The position numbers and the translations under genes are program-made. Shown here one piece after another: positions 43,029-52,035 of a stretch of DNA of 64,000 nt. The notes beneath the pieces are model-generated. The model was not told the DNA's origin and did no database searches. It saw nothing but the letters and a program-made list of their open reading frames with translations. This DNA is from Halomonas getboli (lineage in GTDB: Bacteria; Pseudomonadota; Gammaproteobacteria; Pseudomonadales; Halomonadaceae). Positions within the stretch are counted from its first letter, which is position 1, and every line of letters begins with the position of its first letter. Where the stretch lies: the NCBI RefSeq assembly GCF_023094245.1, contig NZ_JALMEW010000003.1:363847-427846 (forward strand). The letters run 5' to 3'.

Positions 43029-44456
43029 ATGCAGAGCAACGCCAACAACACCTCGCTATTCGACTTCCACGGCAGGCCACGCTTCTTCAAGGCGCTGCCG
43101 ATCTCCCTGCAACACGTGCTGGCGATGATCGCCGGCGTCATCACCCCACCGATCATCATCGCCGGCGTGGTCGGCGCCACCCCGGCGGAGAAGCTGCAGC
43201 TGATCCAGATCGCGGTGCTGGCCTCCGGCGTCTGCACGCTGTTCCACCTCTACGGGGTGTGGAAGTTCGGCGCCCGGCTGCCGGCGATCTTCGGCGTGGG
43301 CTTCGCCTACGTGCCGACGCTGATCGCCGTGGGCGGCCAGTTCGGCATCGAGGGCATCCTCGGCGCCCAGCTGGTCGGCGGCATCACCATGATGGTGGTG
43401 GGCTACTTCATCCAGTACATCCGCCACCTCTTTCCGCCGGTGGTGGCGGGCACCGTGGTGCTGGTGATCGGGCTGTCGCTGTACGACATCGCCATTCGCT
43501 ACATCGCCGGCAGCGGTAACGTCGACGCGCCGCAGTTCGGCGCGCTGCAGAACTGGGGCGTGGGCGCGCTGACCCTGGTGACGGTGCTGCTGGCCTCCCA
43601 GTTCGGCCGCGGGGTGGTCAAGCTGTCGGCGATCATCGTTGGCATCCTGGTCGGCTACCTGGTCGCGCTGCCGCTGGGCATGGTCGATTTCGGCCCGGTG
43701 GCCAGTGCCGCCTGGGTCGCCGTGCCGACGCTGATGCCGTTCGAGATGGAGTTCCACTCCGCCGCCATCGTCTCGCTGGTGGTGATCTGCGTGATCAACT
43801 CGGTGCAGACCATCGGCGACCTGTCGGCGACCAGCGTGGCCGGCATGAACCGCGAGCTGCGGACCCGGGAGCTGACCGGCGGCCTGCTCGGCAATGGCCT
43901 GACCACCGCCGTCAGCGCCTTCTTCGGCGCCCTGCCGACCTCCACCTTCAGCCAGAACGTGGGCATCGTGGCCATGACCAAGGTGATCAGCCGCGTCGTG
44001 CTGGCCATCGCCGGCGCCTTCATGCTGCTGGCCGGCTTCAGCCCCAAGTTCGGCGCGCTGATGACCACCATTCCCTATCCGGTGCTGGGCGGCGCCACCA
44101 TCACGGTGTTCGGGATGATCACCATGACCGGCATCCAGCTGCTGACCAAGGACGAGATGTCGGCGCGCAACATGACCATCGTCGGGCTGGCCCTGGCGCT
44201 GAGCCTGGGCATCGCCGCGGTGCCCTCGGCCATCGCCGAATTCCCCCGGACCCTGCAGAACGTGATCGGCGGGGCGCCGATCGTGGTCGCGGCGATCACC
44301 GCCTTCGTGCTCAACCTGGTGCTGCCGCGCACCACCCTGGCCGACGAGGCCCGGGAACGCGAGGCCATCGCCGAGGCGGATGCCGCCGCCGAACGGGATG
44401 CCCGTGGCGAGCCCCGGGCGGACGGTGGGCGCGTCGCCTCCGGCGCCGGCGACTGA
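43029..44456 (+). CDS. NCS2 family xanthine/urate permease
   Basis: 475 residues, nucleobase:cation symporter-2 with 14 expected spans. Signature segments: LPISLQHVLAMIAGVITPPI at the N-terminus, QTIGDLSATSVAGMNRELR (about 260-280, the substrate-site Glu/Asp region) and FFGALPTSTFSQNVGIVAMT (the NCS2 motif). It imports xanthine or urate with protons; the urate-degradation genes downstream favour urate/xanthine over uracil. The C-terminal 35 residues are a charged Glu/Asp/Arg tail. Ended by a strong hairpin at 44486. Confidence 0.88.
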   Translation: MQSNANNTSLFDFHGRPRFFKALPISLQHVLAMIAGVITPPIIIAGVVGATPAEKLQLIQIAVLASGVCTLFHLYGVWKFGARLPAIFGVGFAYVPTLIAVGGQFGIEGILGAQLVGGITMMVVGYFIQYIRHLFPPVVAGTVVLVIGLSLYDIAIRYIAGSGNVDAPQFGALQNWGVGALTLVTVLLASQFGRGVVKLSAIIVGILVGYLVALPLGMVDFGPVASAAWVAVPTLMPFEMEFHSAAIVSLVVICVINSVQTIGDLSATSVAGMNRELRTRELTGGLLGNGLTTAVSAFFGALPTSTFSQNVGIVAMTKVISRVVLAIAGAFMLLAGFSPKFGALMTTIPYPVLGGATITVFGMITMTGIQLLTKDEMSARNMTIVGLALALSLGIAAVPSAIAEFPRTLQNVIGGAPIVVAAITAFVLNLVLPRTTLADEAREREAIAEADAAAERDARGEPRADGGRVASGAGD

Positions 44457-44485
44457 CGTTTTCACTCATCGGCTGGCACGAAGAA

Positions 44486-44511
44486 GGCGCCGCCGGGATT
44501 CCGGCGGCGCC
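44486..44511. terminator. Bidirectional terminator, permease gene and uraD
   Basis: GGCGCCGCCGG-GATT-CCGGCGGCGCC, a perfect 11-bp stem with TTT on the plus side, between convergent genes. Confidence 0.8.
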
Positions 44512-44546
44512 TTTCCGATGAGGCGGTTGGGGTAGCGGCGGGGCGC

Positions 44547-45071
44547 TCAGCCCACCCGCGCCTCCAGGCGGAAGGCGGCGATGCGGTTGATCTGCTCGAT
44601 GGCAGTGCGGCGCTCCTCGTCGAGGCCGTGCTCGAGGCGCGTCTCGAAGGCGGCCAGGATGGCGTGGCGATCGCTGCCCTTGACCGCCATCACGAAGGGA
44701 AAGCCGAAGCGCTGCTTGTAGGCCTCGTTCAGGCGCTCGAAGCGGGCCATCTCCTCCGGCGTGCACTGGTCGAGCCCGGCGCCGGCCTGCTCGCGGGTGG
44801 AGTCGTCGGTGAGCGTGCCGGCGATGGCGGCCTTGCCGGCCAGGTCCGGGTGGGCGCGGATCACCTCGAGCTGGCGCTCTGGCTCGGCCTCGTTCAGCAC
44901 CCGGCCCATGGCCGTGGCCAGGCCCTCGGGGCTGTCCTGCTCGGCGCCCAGGCCGCGCTCCCAGGCCAGCTCGGCCACCCAGGGCGAATGCTCGTAGATG
45001 TCGCCGAACTGTGCGACGAAGGCGTTGCGGTCCAGCTGGCTGGGGCGCGGGGAAAGCGTCTTGTGGTTCAT
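44547..45071 (-). CDS. uraD: OHCU decarboxylase
   Basis: 174 residues. Catalytic His74 in the family motif HPDLAG, preceded by NEAEPERQLEVIRA, and a C-terminal EERRTAIEQINRIAAFRL. It decarboxylates 2-oxo-4-hydroxy-4-carboxy-5-ureidoimidazoline to S-allantoin, third step after urate oxidation. Divergent to the hydroxyisourate hydrolase gene across a 224-nt promoter with a TGTATACA site. Cytosolic. Confidence 0.9.
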   Translation of the reverse strand: MNHKTLSPRPSQLDRNAFVAQFGDIYEHSPWVAELAWERGLGAEQDSPEGLATAMGRVLNEAEPERQLEVIRAHPDLAGKAAIAGTLTDDSTREQAGAGLDQCTPEEMARFERLNEAYKQRFGFPFVMAVKGSDRHAILAAFETRLEHGLDEERRTAIEQINRIAAFRLEARVG

Positions 45072-45126
45072 GCTCGGGTCTCCGTGATGGATGTCGTTGT
45101 TCGTCGTCTCAGGGTAGCGATAAAAC

Positions 45127-45134
45127 TGTATACA
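45127..45134. promoter_or_regulatory. TGTATACA palindrome between uraD and uraH
   Basis: TGTATACA within the AT-rich part next to uraD (56-63 nt from its start), placed to affect both divergent genes. Confidence 0.55.
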
Positions 45135-45295
45135 ATAAAGTGTTTGAAATGTACTCTATTAAAGGCTAGAACTGTTGATAGATGCGACGCCCGCGCCACG
45201 GGCGTCATCACCGCATGCGTCGCCGGCCATATCCGCGCCCGGCATCGGGCTCCGAAGGGCGACGGCGACACACCACAACACGCGAGGAGACGACG

Positions 45296-45649
45296 ATGGG
45301 CTATCTCACCACCCACGTGCTGGATACCTCTCTCGGCCTGCCGGGCGAGGGCATCCGCATCGAGATCTACCGCCTGACGGGCGGCGAGCGCCAGCGGCTC
45401 GGCGAGGTCGTGACCAACGACGACGGCCGCTGCGACGCGCCGCTGCTGGAGGGCGAGGCCTTCGTCGTCGGCGAGTACGAGCTGGTCTTCCATGCCGGCG
45501 AGTACCTGGACCGCCGCGGCGTGGCCGCCGACGGGCCGCGTTTCCTCGACGCGATCCCGCTGCGCTTCGGCGTCGCCGATGCCTCGCAGCACTATCACGT
45601 GCCCCTGCTGCTTTCGCCATACAGCTACTCCACCTATCGAGGCAGCTGA
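45296..45649 (+). CDS. uraH: 5-hydroxyisourate hydrolase
   Basis: 117 residues, transthyretin-like. N-terminal LTTHVLDTSLGLPGEGI contains the active-site His, and the C-terminal YRGS tetrapeptide is the family hallmark. It opens 5-hydroxyisourate, the product of PuuD, to OHCU for UraD. The ATG has a GAGGAG about 7 nt upstream. A long palindrome begins 2 nt after the stop and separates it from puuD. Confidence 0.92.
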   Translation: MGYLTTHVLDTSLGLPGEGIRIEIYRLTGGERQRLGEVVTNDDGRCDAPLLEGEAFVVGEYELVFHAGEYLDRRGVAADGPRFLDAIPLRFGVADASQHYHVPLLLSPYSYSTYRGS

Positions 45650-45650
45650 G

Positions 45651-45788
45651 AAAACGCCGATTTATTACTGCGCTCGGCATCCTGGCCGCCGGCGGTCCTC
45701 GTCATCCTCATGTAGCAGGCTACATTCCGGTGACTGTGGTCCGGCGGAGACCAGCCTTCCTTCGCTCGTGACATAAATCAGCCGTTTT
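45651..45788. repeat. 138-nt near-palindromic element between uraH and puuD
   Basis: Ends AAAACGCCGATTTAT and ATAAATCAGCCGTTTT are inverted, and the centre is a perfect ATGTAGC-AG-GCTACAT hairpin (45710-45725). Intermediate segments (GGCGGTCC / GGTCCGGC) also pair. It looks like a miniature inverted-repeat element inserted in, or acting on, the urate operon. Confidence 0.6.
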
Positions 45789-45840
45789 CTGTATCGCTCG
45801 AATCGAACAACAATCGCACCATTCCAACGAGGCCTGACCG

Positions 45841-47085
45841 ATGGAAGCCTACTTTCTGGACTTCGCCAACCTCCTGCTGAGGTGGCTGCACGTGATCGCC
45901 GCCGTGGCCTGGATCGGCGAGTCGATCTATTTCGTGATGCTCGACAACAGCCTGCGTCCGCCCAAGGCCGCGGAGGACAAGCAGAAGGGCGTGTTCGGCG
46001 AGATGTGGGCCGTGCACGGCGGCGGCTTCTATCACAACCAGAAGTACGCCAGCGCCCCGGCCAAGCTGCCGGCGGACCTGCACTGGTCATTCTGGAAGGC
46101 CTACACCACCTGGCTGTCGGGCTTCGGGCTGTTCATGCTGCTGTACATGGCCAATCCGAGCTTCTATCTGGTCAACCCCGGCAGCCCCTGGGAATGGGCC
46201 GCCAATCTGACCGGCTGGCAGGCCAACCTGGTGGCCCTGGCGTTCCTGCTCGGCGGCTGGATCGTGTACAACGAGATGTGCAAGCGCATCAGCCCCAACA
46301 TGGAGCGCGACGGCCTGCTGAGCCTCGGCGTGGCGGTGCTGATGGTGGTGGTCGCCTACCTGAGCACCCATATCTTCGCCGGCCGCGCGGCCTTCCTGCT
46401 CACCGGTGCGGTGATGGCCACCGCCATGTCGGCCAACGTGTTCTTCTGGATCATCCCCGGCCAGCGCCGCATGGTGAAGGCGATGAAGGCCGGCGAAACG
46501 CCCAACCCGCTCGACGGCAAGCGCGGCAAGCAGCGCTCGGTACACAACACCTACTTCACGCTGCCGGTGGTGCTGCTGATGCTCAGCAACCACTATTCCT
46601 TCACCTACACCCATGAGCTGTCCTGGGTGATCATGTCGCTGTTCATCTTCGCCGGCGCCCTGATCCGCCAGTTCTTCGTGCTGATGCACGCCGGCCAGAC
46701 GAAGCCCGCCTATCCGGCGGCCGGGGTGGCGCTGATCCTGGTAGCGGTGTGGATCGGTGCGCCGAGCGGCGCCGGCAATGCCGCGCCGATGGCCGAGGGC
46801 GACGGCCAGGCCGTCGCCGCTGAGGAAGCGACGGTCGCGTCCGGCGGCCCCGTGGACGAGATCCACGGCATCATGGAGCAGCGCTGCGTCGCCTGCCACG
46901 CCCAGCATCCCAGCCACGAGGCCTTCACCGCGCCGCCCGCCGGGGTGGTGCTCGAGACCAAGGAGCAGCTGCTGCGCCAGGCCGATCAGGTCAAGCAGGT
47001 GGTGGCCAGCCACTACATGCCGCTGGGCAACCTGACCCAGATGACCGACGCGGAGCGCGCCAGCATCGCCAGCTGGACGCCCTGA
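45841..47085 (+). CDS. puuD: PuuD urate hydroxylase with C-terminal cytochrome c
   Basis: 414 residues. About eight membrane spans in the N-terminal 310 residues (opening LLLRWLHVIAAVAWIGESIYF), DUF989-type, then a periplasmic cytochrome c domain with haem motif CVACH at residues 349-353 and a downstream Met in HYMPLGNLTQMT as sixth ligand. PuuD oxidises urate to 5-hydroxyisourate and passes electrons to the respiratory chain instead of making H2O2. It replaces the soluble uricase, which is absent. Terminator at 47109. Confidence 0.92.
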   Translation: MEAYFLDFANLLLRWLHVIAAVAWIGESIYFVMLDNSLRPPKAAEDKQKGVFGEMWAVHGGGFYHNQKYASAPAKLPADLHWSFWKAYTTWLSGFGLFMLLYMANPSFYLVNPGSPWEWAANLTGWQANLVALAFLLGGWIVYNEMCKRISPNMERDGLLSLGVAVLMVVVAYLSTHIFAGRAAFLLTGAVMATAMSANVFFWIIPGQRRMVKAMKAGETPNPLDGKRGKQRSVHNTYFTLPVVLLMLSNHYSFTYTHELSWVIMSLFIFAGALIRQFFVLMHAGQTKPAYPAAGVALILVAVWIGAPSGAGNAAPMAEGDGQAVAAEEATVASGGPVDEIHGIMEQRCVACHAQHPSHEAFTAPPAGVVLETKEQLLRQADQVKQVVASHYMPLGNLTQMTDAERASIASWTP

Positions 47086-47108
47086 CGGCACGATTCGCCG
47101 TTCCCCTG

Positions 47109-47135
47109 CGCCGCCCGTCCGCGTGACGGGCGGCG
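47109..47135 (+). terminator. Terminator after puuD
   Basis: CGCCGCCCGTC-N5-GACGGGCGGCG, a perfect 11-bp stem 23 nt after the stop, followed by TTCGTGTT. Confidence 0.75.
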
Positions 47136-47156
47136 TTCGTGTTGGCGGGGAAAAAG

Positions 47157-47164
47157 CGTATACA
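47157..47164. promoter_or_regulatory. GTATAC-core site before the GntR gene
   Basis: CGTATACA, one base off the TGTATACA palindrome, 35-42 nt upstream of the regulator start. Consistent with autoregulation. Confidence 0.5.
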
Positions 47165-47198
47165 ATGGGCGGAAGAGTCGTCAGGAGGTGAGTCATCC

Positions 47199-47939
47199 AT
47201 GAGTCAGCGCCAGGTCGATGCCGAGCGCAAGCCGGCCTCGGGAAGCGGACGTCCCGGCAAGAACGGTGATGGCGCCGAGCGCCACGAGGCGATCCATCGC
47301 TCGATCAGCGATGCGATCATCGAGCACCGCCTCAAGCCGGGCGCGCGGCTGCGCGAGGACGCCCTGTCGGAGGTGTTCGGCATCAGCCGCACCGGCATCC
47401 GCAAGATCCTGCAGCGTCTGGCCCTGGAACAGCTGGTGACCCTGACCCCGCGTCGCGGCGCCAGCGTGACCCGGCCCACCGCCGAGGAGGCAAAGGACGT
47501 CTTCGACGCGCGGCAGATGGTCGAGTGCGGGCTGATGCCTGAAGTCGCGCGGCGTATCACCGCCGCCGACCTCGAGCGCCTGCGCGACATGGAGCGCGAG
47601 GAGCGCCAGGCCTTGAAGGCCGGCGAGCAGAGCTCCGCGATCAAGCTCTCCGCCGCCTTCCATGGCGAGCTGGCGCGGCTCTCCGGCAACGCCACCCTGG
47701 CCGCCTTCGTCGAACAGCTGTGCTCGCGCTCCTCGCTGATCCTCGCCGTCTATGGCAACGCCGGCCACCTGGGCTGCGAGTCCCACGACCACGACGCCCT
47801 GCTGCGCCACCTGGAGCAGGGCGACGGCGAGCGCGCCCGCGCCTTCATGAGCCGCCATCTCAAGGCCATCGAGGCCTCGCTGTCGATCCACGAGCCCGAG
47901 GACGAGTCTCCGGACCTCTACGAGATCTTCTCCGGCTGA
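47199..47939 (+). CDS. GntR-family (FCD) regulator, probable purine-catabolism repressor
   Basis: 246 residues. After a polar 28-residue leader comes a GntR winged helix (GARLREDALSEVFGISRTGI is the recognition region; the usual RTPVRE is RTGIRK here) and an FCD domain with His ligands (FHGELAR, CESHDHDALLRHL, SRHLKAIE). It lies inside the urate/allantoin gene block and its own promoter has a GTATAC site, so it is the best candidate for the GTATAC-binding regulator. The ligand might be urate, allantoin or glyoxylate. RBS AGGAGGTGAG. Confidence 0.85.
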   Translation: MSQRQVDAERKPASGSGRPGKNGDGAERHEAIHRSISDAIIEHRLKPGARLREDALSEVFGISRTGIRKILQRLALEQLVTLTPRRGASVTRPTAEEAKDVFDARQMVECGLMPEVARRITAADLERLRDMEREERQALKAGEQSSAIKLSAAFHGELARLSGNATLAAFVEQLCSRSSLILAVYGNAGHLGCESHDHDALLRHLEQGDGERARAFMSRHLKAIEASLSIHEPEDESPDLYEIFSG

Positions 47940-47967
47940 GCCACCCGTACCGACGCCCTCGAACAAA

Positions 47968-48008
47968 CGCGCCCCGGATCCTGGATGTCATCCAGGATCC
48001 GGGGCGCG
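47968..48008. terminator. Very long perfect hairpin between convergent regulators
   Basis: Two 20-bp arms (47968-47987 and 47989-48008), perfect inverted copies around a single T, containing GGATCCTGGATG. Lies between the GntR gene and the RpiR gene and can end both transcripts. Confidence 0.75.
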
Positions 48009-48033
48009 TCGTCGCTTTGGGCTCAGGCTGGGC

Positions 48034-48909
48034 TTAGGGCTCGAAGTCGTGCATCTTCTCGTGGGCGACCTCGATATCTTCCAAGCGCTGACGTCCTGCC
48101 TTGCCCGCCAGCCGCATCGCCTGGACGCTGAGATAGTGGAGCACCCCTACTGGGCCGACGTAGCTGTGGAAGAGAAAATCGCTGGAGATATCGCAGGGCA
48201 GTGTCCAGGTGGCCAGAGGCGTGTCTTCTGCCAGGCTGTCTGTGAGATAAAGCACCGGCATATCGCGTTCGCGAGCGGCCTGCATCACCCGATCGAGCTC
48301 TGGCACGCGGCGCCGCATGCCGATGGCGATCAGCAAGTCATCGGAGGCGAACTCGCTGACGTGCTCTCCCAGGGTCTCGCCCGGGAAAGGCAGAAGATGG
48401 ACCTGTGAGCGGAACTGGATGAACTGCCAGCGCGCGTAGGCGGCCATGAAGTGGCTATTGCGATAGCCCACCAGCCACAGGCGCCTAGCGTCCACAATAT
48501 GCCTCAGGGCATCCGTGATGTCGTGATCGGCAAGCTGGTCAAAGGTACGCGTCAGTGCGCCGACGTGGTCGTCCAGAAACGCCTGCCTCTCGGAAGGAAC
48601 CGGTGGAGAATCCTGCTCTCGCTCATGCAGGTAGATGGGCGAACCCCACTGCTTGATGTCGCGCACCAGGCGCCGCGCCTGCTCGAAGTTGCGAAAGCCC
48701 AGGCGCTTGAACAGCCGTGAGGCGGCGGCCTTGGAAACGCCGGCCAGCTTGGCCAGCTCGGTGGCGTTATAGGCCGCCAGCTCGCCGGGAAAATCGAGGA
48801 TCAGTTCCGCGAGCTTGCGTTCACTGGAAGGCAGTTCCGGCAGGTGTTCCTGGATGCGGGCCTCGAGCGAGCGAGGTCGTGGCTGGGGTTGGGAATGAGA
48901 GCCGGACAT
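48034..48909 (-). CDS. RpiR/MurR-family regulator
   Basis: 291 residues. N-terminal HTH_6 domain (about 20-95: NATELAKLAGVSKAAASRLFKRLG) and a C-terminal SIS phosphosugar-type domain (about 120-270, WLVGYRNSHFMAAYARWQF, LIAIGMRRRVPELDRVM). RpiR proteins bind palindromes of GAAA/TTTC type and respond to phosphorylated or small metabolites. It sits between urate and allantoin genes, so it probably controls ureide uptake or breakdown. The ATG at 48909 is preferred; a GTG directly before it is an alternative. TGAAA-N6-TTTCA lies about 95-110 nt upstream. Confidence 0.85.
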   Translation of the reverse strand: MSGSHSQPQPRPRSLEARIQEHLPELPSSERKLAELILDFPGELAAYNATELAKLAGVSKAAASRLFKRLGFRNFEQARRLVRDIKQWGSPIYLHEREQDSPPVPSERQAFLDDHVGALTRTFDQLADHDITDALRHIVDARRLWLVGYRNSHFMAAYARWQFIQFRSQVHLLPFPGETLGEHVSEFASDDLLIAIGMRRRVPELDRVMQAARERDMPVLYLTDSLAEDTPLATWTLPCDISSDFLFHSYVGPVGVLHYLSVQAMRLAGKAGRQRLEDIEVAHEKMHDFEP

Positions 48910-48993
48910 CACCGGGTCCTCTGGCTGGCCTGGAGGCGTGATGATCGGGTCCCGGGAGGCACCTCGACCTTTTCTCGAACGCTAACATAGAAG

Positions 48994-49027
48994 CTCGGCC
49001 GCTGAAATTTTGATTTCAGCGGCCGAG
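48994..49027. terminator. 15-bp inverted repeat containing TGAAA-N6-TTTCA
   Basis: Arms CTCGGCCGCTGAAAT and ATTTCAGCGGCCGAG around TTTG. It lies 28 nt beyond the permease stop, so it may be its terminator, and also 85 nt upstream of the RpiR gene, so it may double as an operator. Confidence 0.6.
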
Positions 49028-49054
49028 ATAGACGTTGCCGATGACGGAGTGGAA

Positions 49055-50515
49055 TCAGGCCTGTTGCAGCGCCGGCAGGCGCTGGCCGCGCATCGCCAGG
49101 AAGTAGAAGAGCCCGCCGAGCCCGGCGCCGATCAGCCAGGCGTAGCCGCCCAGGGTTTCCAGTGCCGGCACCCACACCGAGGCGATCGAGAACAGCGCGG
49201 CCAGGGCGAAGGCGGCGATGGCGCGCTTGTTCCAGCCCTTCACGTAGTGATAGGCGCCGCCCGGAGCGCTGCAGAACATGTCCTGCAGGTCCAGGCGCTG
49301 GCGCTTCACCACGTAGTAGTCGACCACGATGATGCCGTAGAAGGGCGCGATGATGGCGCCGATGGCGTTGACGAAGCCGGCGATGCCGATCTCGCTGATC
49401 ACCGATACCCACAGCGCGCCCACGAAGAAGGCGATGATCGCCGTGATCAGGCCGCCGAGGCGGAAGCTGATCCTGCTCGGAAAGAGATTGGCCAGATCGT
49501 AGGCCGGCGGAATGAAGTTGGCGACCAGGTTGATGCCCACGGTGGCGGCGAAGAAGGTCAGGGCGGCGACGATGGTCAGCGGCAGCGAGTCGACCCGCTC
49601 GATGATGTCCGAGGGGTTGGTCAGCGTCTCGCCGAACAGCGCCAGGGTACCGGCGGTGATGATCAGGGCGATGAACGAGAAGAAGGCCACGTTGAGCGGC
49701 AGGCCCACCAGGTTGCCGATTTTCATCTCGCGCTCGCTCTTTACGAATCGTGCGAAGTCGCCGAAGTTGATCACCACCGCGGCGAAGTAGGCGATCATGG
49801 TGCCGGTGATGGCCAGGAAGGCGCCGATCGCGCTGCCGTGATAGTCGCTCTGGCCCTCGAAGATGGTGCCGACCGCGGGCAGCAGGTCGCTGCCGGCCTT
49901 GACCCAGACGATGATCATCAGCGCCACCATCACCAGGTAGACCAGCGGCCCGGCCCAGTTGAGGAAGTGCTTGATGCGCTCGATGCCGGCCCAGAACATC
50001 GCCATCTGGAAGGCCCACACGATCACGAACGACAGCCAGCCCAGCGGCGTCATGCCCAGGAACTGGCCGCCGTGATCGCCGAACAGCGAGGTCAGCAGCA
50101 GGGTCATGGCGGTGGAGGCGAAGTAGGTCTGTACCCCGTACCAGAAGATGCCGATCACGGCGCGCAGCATGGCCGGCAGGTTGGCGCCGTGCACGCCCAT
50201 GCTGGCACGGATCATCACCGGGAAGGGCACGCCGTAGCGCACGCTGGGCCTGCCGCTGAGGTTGACCAGGCCCATCACCACCACGCCGGCGAGGATGATC
50301 GCCGCCATCACCGCCCAGCCGTTGAGGCCGTAGGAGATGAACAGCGAGGCCGCCAGGGTATAGCCGAACAGGCTCTGGATGTCGTTCGACCAGACGTTGA
50401 AGATCTCGAACCAGCCCCAGTTGCGATCGCGCTGCTTGATCGGGGCCAGGTCGTCGTTGTAGAGGCGCGGATCGATGCGCCGGATTTCCAGCTCTTTGTC
50501 GGTCAGGTCCGTCAT
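49055..50515 (-). CDS. NCS1 family allantoin/hydantoin-type permease
   Basis: 486 residues, about twelve spans, NCS1 (Mhp1/PucI) family. Key segments: FNVWSNDIQSLFGYTLAASLF (span 1, substrate-site Trp/Gln), VMIRASMGVHGANLPAMLRA and NFGDFARFVKSEREMKIGN (span 6-7 loop). It imports a hydantoin-like ring such as allantoin with sodium or protons. Second gene of a minus-strand run (racemase, NCS1, NCS1). The context of allantoin racemase and allantoinase supports allantoin as substrate. Confidence 0.87.
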   Translation of the reverse strand: MTDLTDKELEIRRIDPRLYNDDLAPIKQRDRNWGWFEIFNVWSNDIQSLFGYTLAASLFISYGLNGWAVMAAIILAGVVVMGLVNLSGRPSVRYGVPFPVMIRASMGVHGANLPAMLRAVIGIFWYGVQTYFASTAMTLLLTSLFGDHGGQFLGMTPLGWLSFVIVWAFQMAMFWAGIERIKHFLNWAGPLVYLVMVALMIIVWVKAGSDLLPAVGTIFEGQSDYHGSAIGAFLAITGTMIAYFAAVVINFGDFARFVKSEREMKIGNLVGLPLNVAFFSFIALIITAGTLALFGETLTNPSDIIERVDSLPLTIVAALTFFAATVGINLVANFIPPAYDLANLFPSRISFRLGGLITAIIAFFVGALWVSVISEIGIAGFVNAIGAIIAPFYGIIVVDYYVVKRQRLDLQDMFCSAPGGAYHYVKGWNKRAIAAFALAALFSIASVWVPALETLGGYAWLIGAGLGGLFYFLAMRGQRLPALQQA

Positions 50516-50596
50516 GGGATGGCCTTGTTCTCTTGTTATGGAATGGGGCGGTGCAACACGGCCGTCCCGGGCGAGCGCGTCGCCCGGGCGCGGTCC

Positions 50597-51952
50597 TCAG
50601 TCGCGGAAGCGCTGGCAGGGGCCCCAGGTCTTCATCAGCAGGAAGTAGGTCAACCCGGCGGGAATCAGGCTGGCGTACCAGGACACGGTGGAGACGCTGA
50701 AGGCCGCCACCACGCCCACCGCGGTGGCGATCAGCGCCGCAGGGTTGATGCCGCGGTAGGGGCCCTCGGCGTCGTAGAGCTTGCCGAGGTCCAGGGTGCG
50801 GCGGCGGATCAGGTAGTAGTCGACCACCAGCACCGCGAAGATTGGGCCGAGGAAGGCGGAGTAGGTCTGCACGAACACCTGCAGGCCGGCCGCGGACTCG
50901 TCCTTGACCAGCTCCCAGGGGAAGGTGGCGAAGGCCAGCAGGCCGACGATCACGGTAGCGGTGCGGTACTTCAGCTTGAAGGCGTCCATCAGCACGTAGG
51001 TCGGCGGCACCACGTTGTTGAGCACGTTGGTGGTGACCTGGGCGAAGGCGATGAACAGCAGGGTGGTCATCAGCAGCGGGGTGTTGTCCACGGCATTGGC
51101 GAACACCTGGATGGGGTCGGCGACGCCGGTGGCCTCAGAGACCATGTAGCCGATCAGGCCCATGAACAGGGTGCAGGGCAGGATCGACATGGCATAGAGG
51201 GTGGTCAGCAGCCCCGGGCCGCTGCCTTCCTTGTGCTCGCGGGAATAGTCGCTGACGTTGAGCATCATGGTGCTGTAGATGCCCAGGAACAGCATGGTGG
51301 CGCCCCAGAAGGGCATGCCCCAGGAGCCGTCCATGGTCAGCATGCTGGCCGAGAGCTCGTCGCCGTAGCGCTGCACGGTGCTGTAGAACATGTAGACCAG
51401 CGAGGCCAGGATGAAGGCGCTGCCGATGTTCTCCAGCCACTTGATGCCCTGGAAGCCCAGCACCGAGAGGCCGATCTGCAGGAACTGGAAGGTGATGAAG
51501 AAGAAGATCAGGTTGTCGAAGCCGAACAGGGTGGCCGAGACCATGTTCAGGGCGCCGGCGCCGATCCAGCTCTGGAAGCCGTACCAGACGATGGCCGGCA
51601 CGGCCCGCACCAGCCCCGGCAGGCGGGTGCCGGAGAAGCCGAAGGCACTGCGCGCCTGGACCATGAAGGGAATGCCGTACTTGTAGCCGGCGGCGCCGTT
51701 CAGCGCCAGGGCGATGCCGATCACGAAGCAGCCGATGGCGATGGCCAGGGTGGCCTGGAGCAGGTTCAGCGTGCCGACCACGCTGGAGCCCATGGTGAAG
51801 GTGCCGATCGAGACGCAGCCGCCGAACCAGGCCAGCAGGTAGGAGGTGCGTCCCATGATGCGGGTCTGCTGCGGGGCCAGCGACTCGTGGCCGGCCCCCT
51901 TGGTGTGATGGGCGGAATCGTCCGCGTTGGAGCGTGAAGTCGAGAGGCTCAT
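50597..51952 (-). CDS. NCS1 family cytosine/purine/allantoin permease (CodB-like)
   Basis: 451 residues, about twelve spans, NCS1 family but of the shorter CodB-like branch: LLAWFGGCVSIGTFTMGSSVV (span 1), PFMVQARSAFGFSGTRLPGLVR and NVSDYSREHKEGSGPG. It differs from the 486-residue NCS1 protein next to it, so the two probably take different rings, for example a purine base versus allantoin, or the two allantoin enantiomers. 81 nt upstream of the second permease gene and 83 nt after the racemase gene. Confidence 0.85.
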   Translation of the reverse strand: MSLSTSRSNADDSAHHTKGAGHESLAPQQTRIMGRTSYLLAWFGGCVSIGTFTMGSSVVGTLNLLQATLAIAIGCFVIGIALALNGAAGYKYGIPFMVQARSAFGFSGTRLPGLVRAVPAIVWYGFQSWIGAGALNMVSATLFGFDNLIFFFITFQFLQIGLSVLGFQGIKWLENIGSAFILASLVYMFYSTVQRYGDELSASMLTMDGSWGMPFWGATMLFLGIYSTMMLNVSDYSREHKEGSGPGLLTTLYAMSILPCTLFMGLIGYMVSEATGVADPIQVFANAVDNTPLLMTTLLFIAFAQVTTNVLNNVVPPTYVLMDAFKLKYRTATVIVGLLAFATFPWELVKDESAAGLQVFVQTYSAFLGPIFAVLVVDYYLIRRRTLDLGKLYDAEGPYRGINPAALIATAVGVVAAFSVSTVSWYASLIPAGLTYFLLMKTWGPCQRFRD

Positions 51953-52035
51953 GGTGGGATCCTCGCTAAGGGTGCCGTGATTGTGATTATTCTCCGCCCG
52001 GGGCGGTGGTGGGCGCCGTCAGCCGGCGCCGGGGC

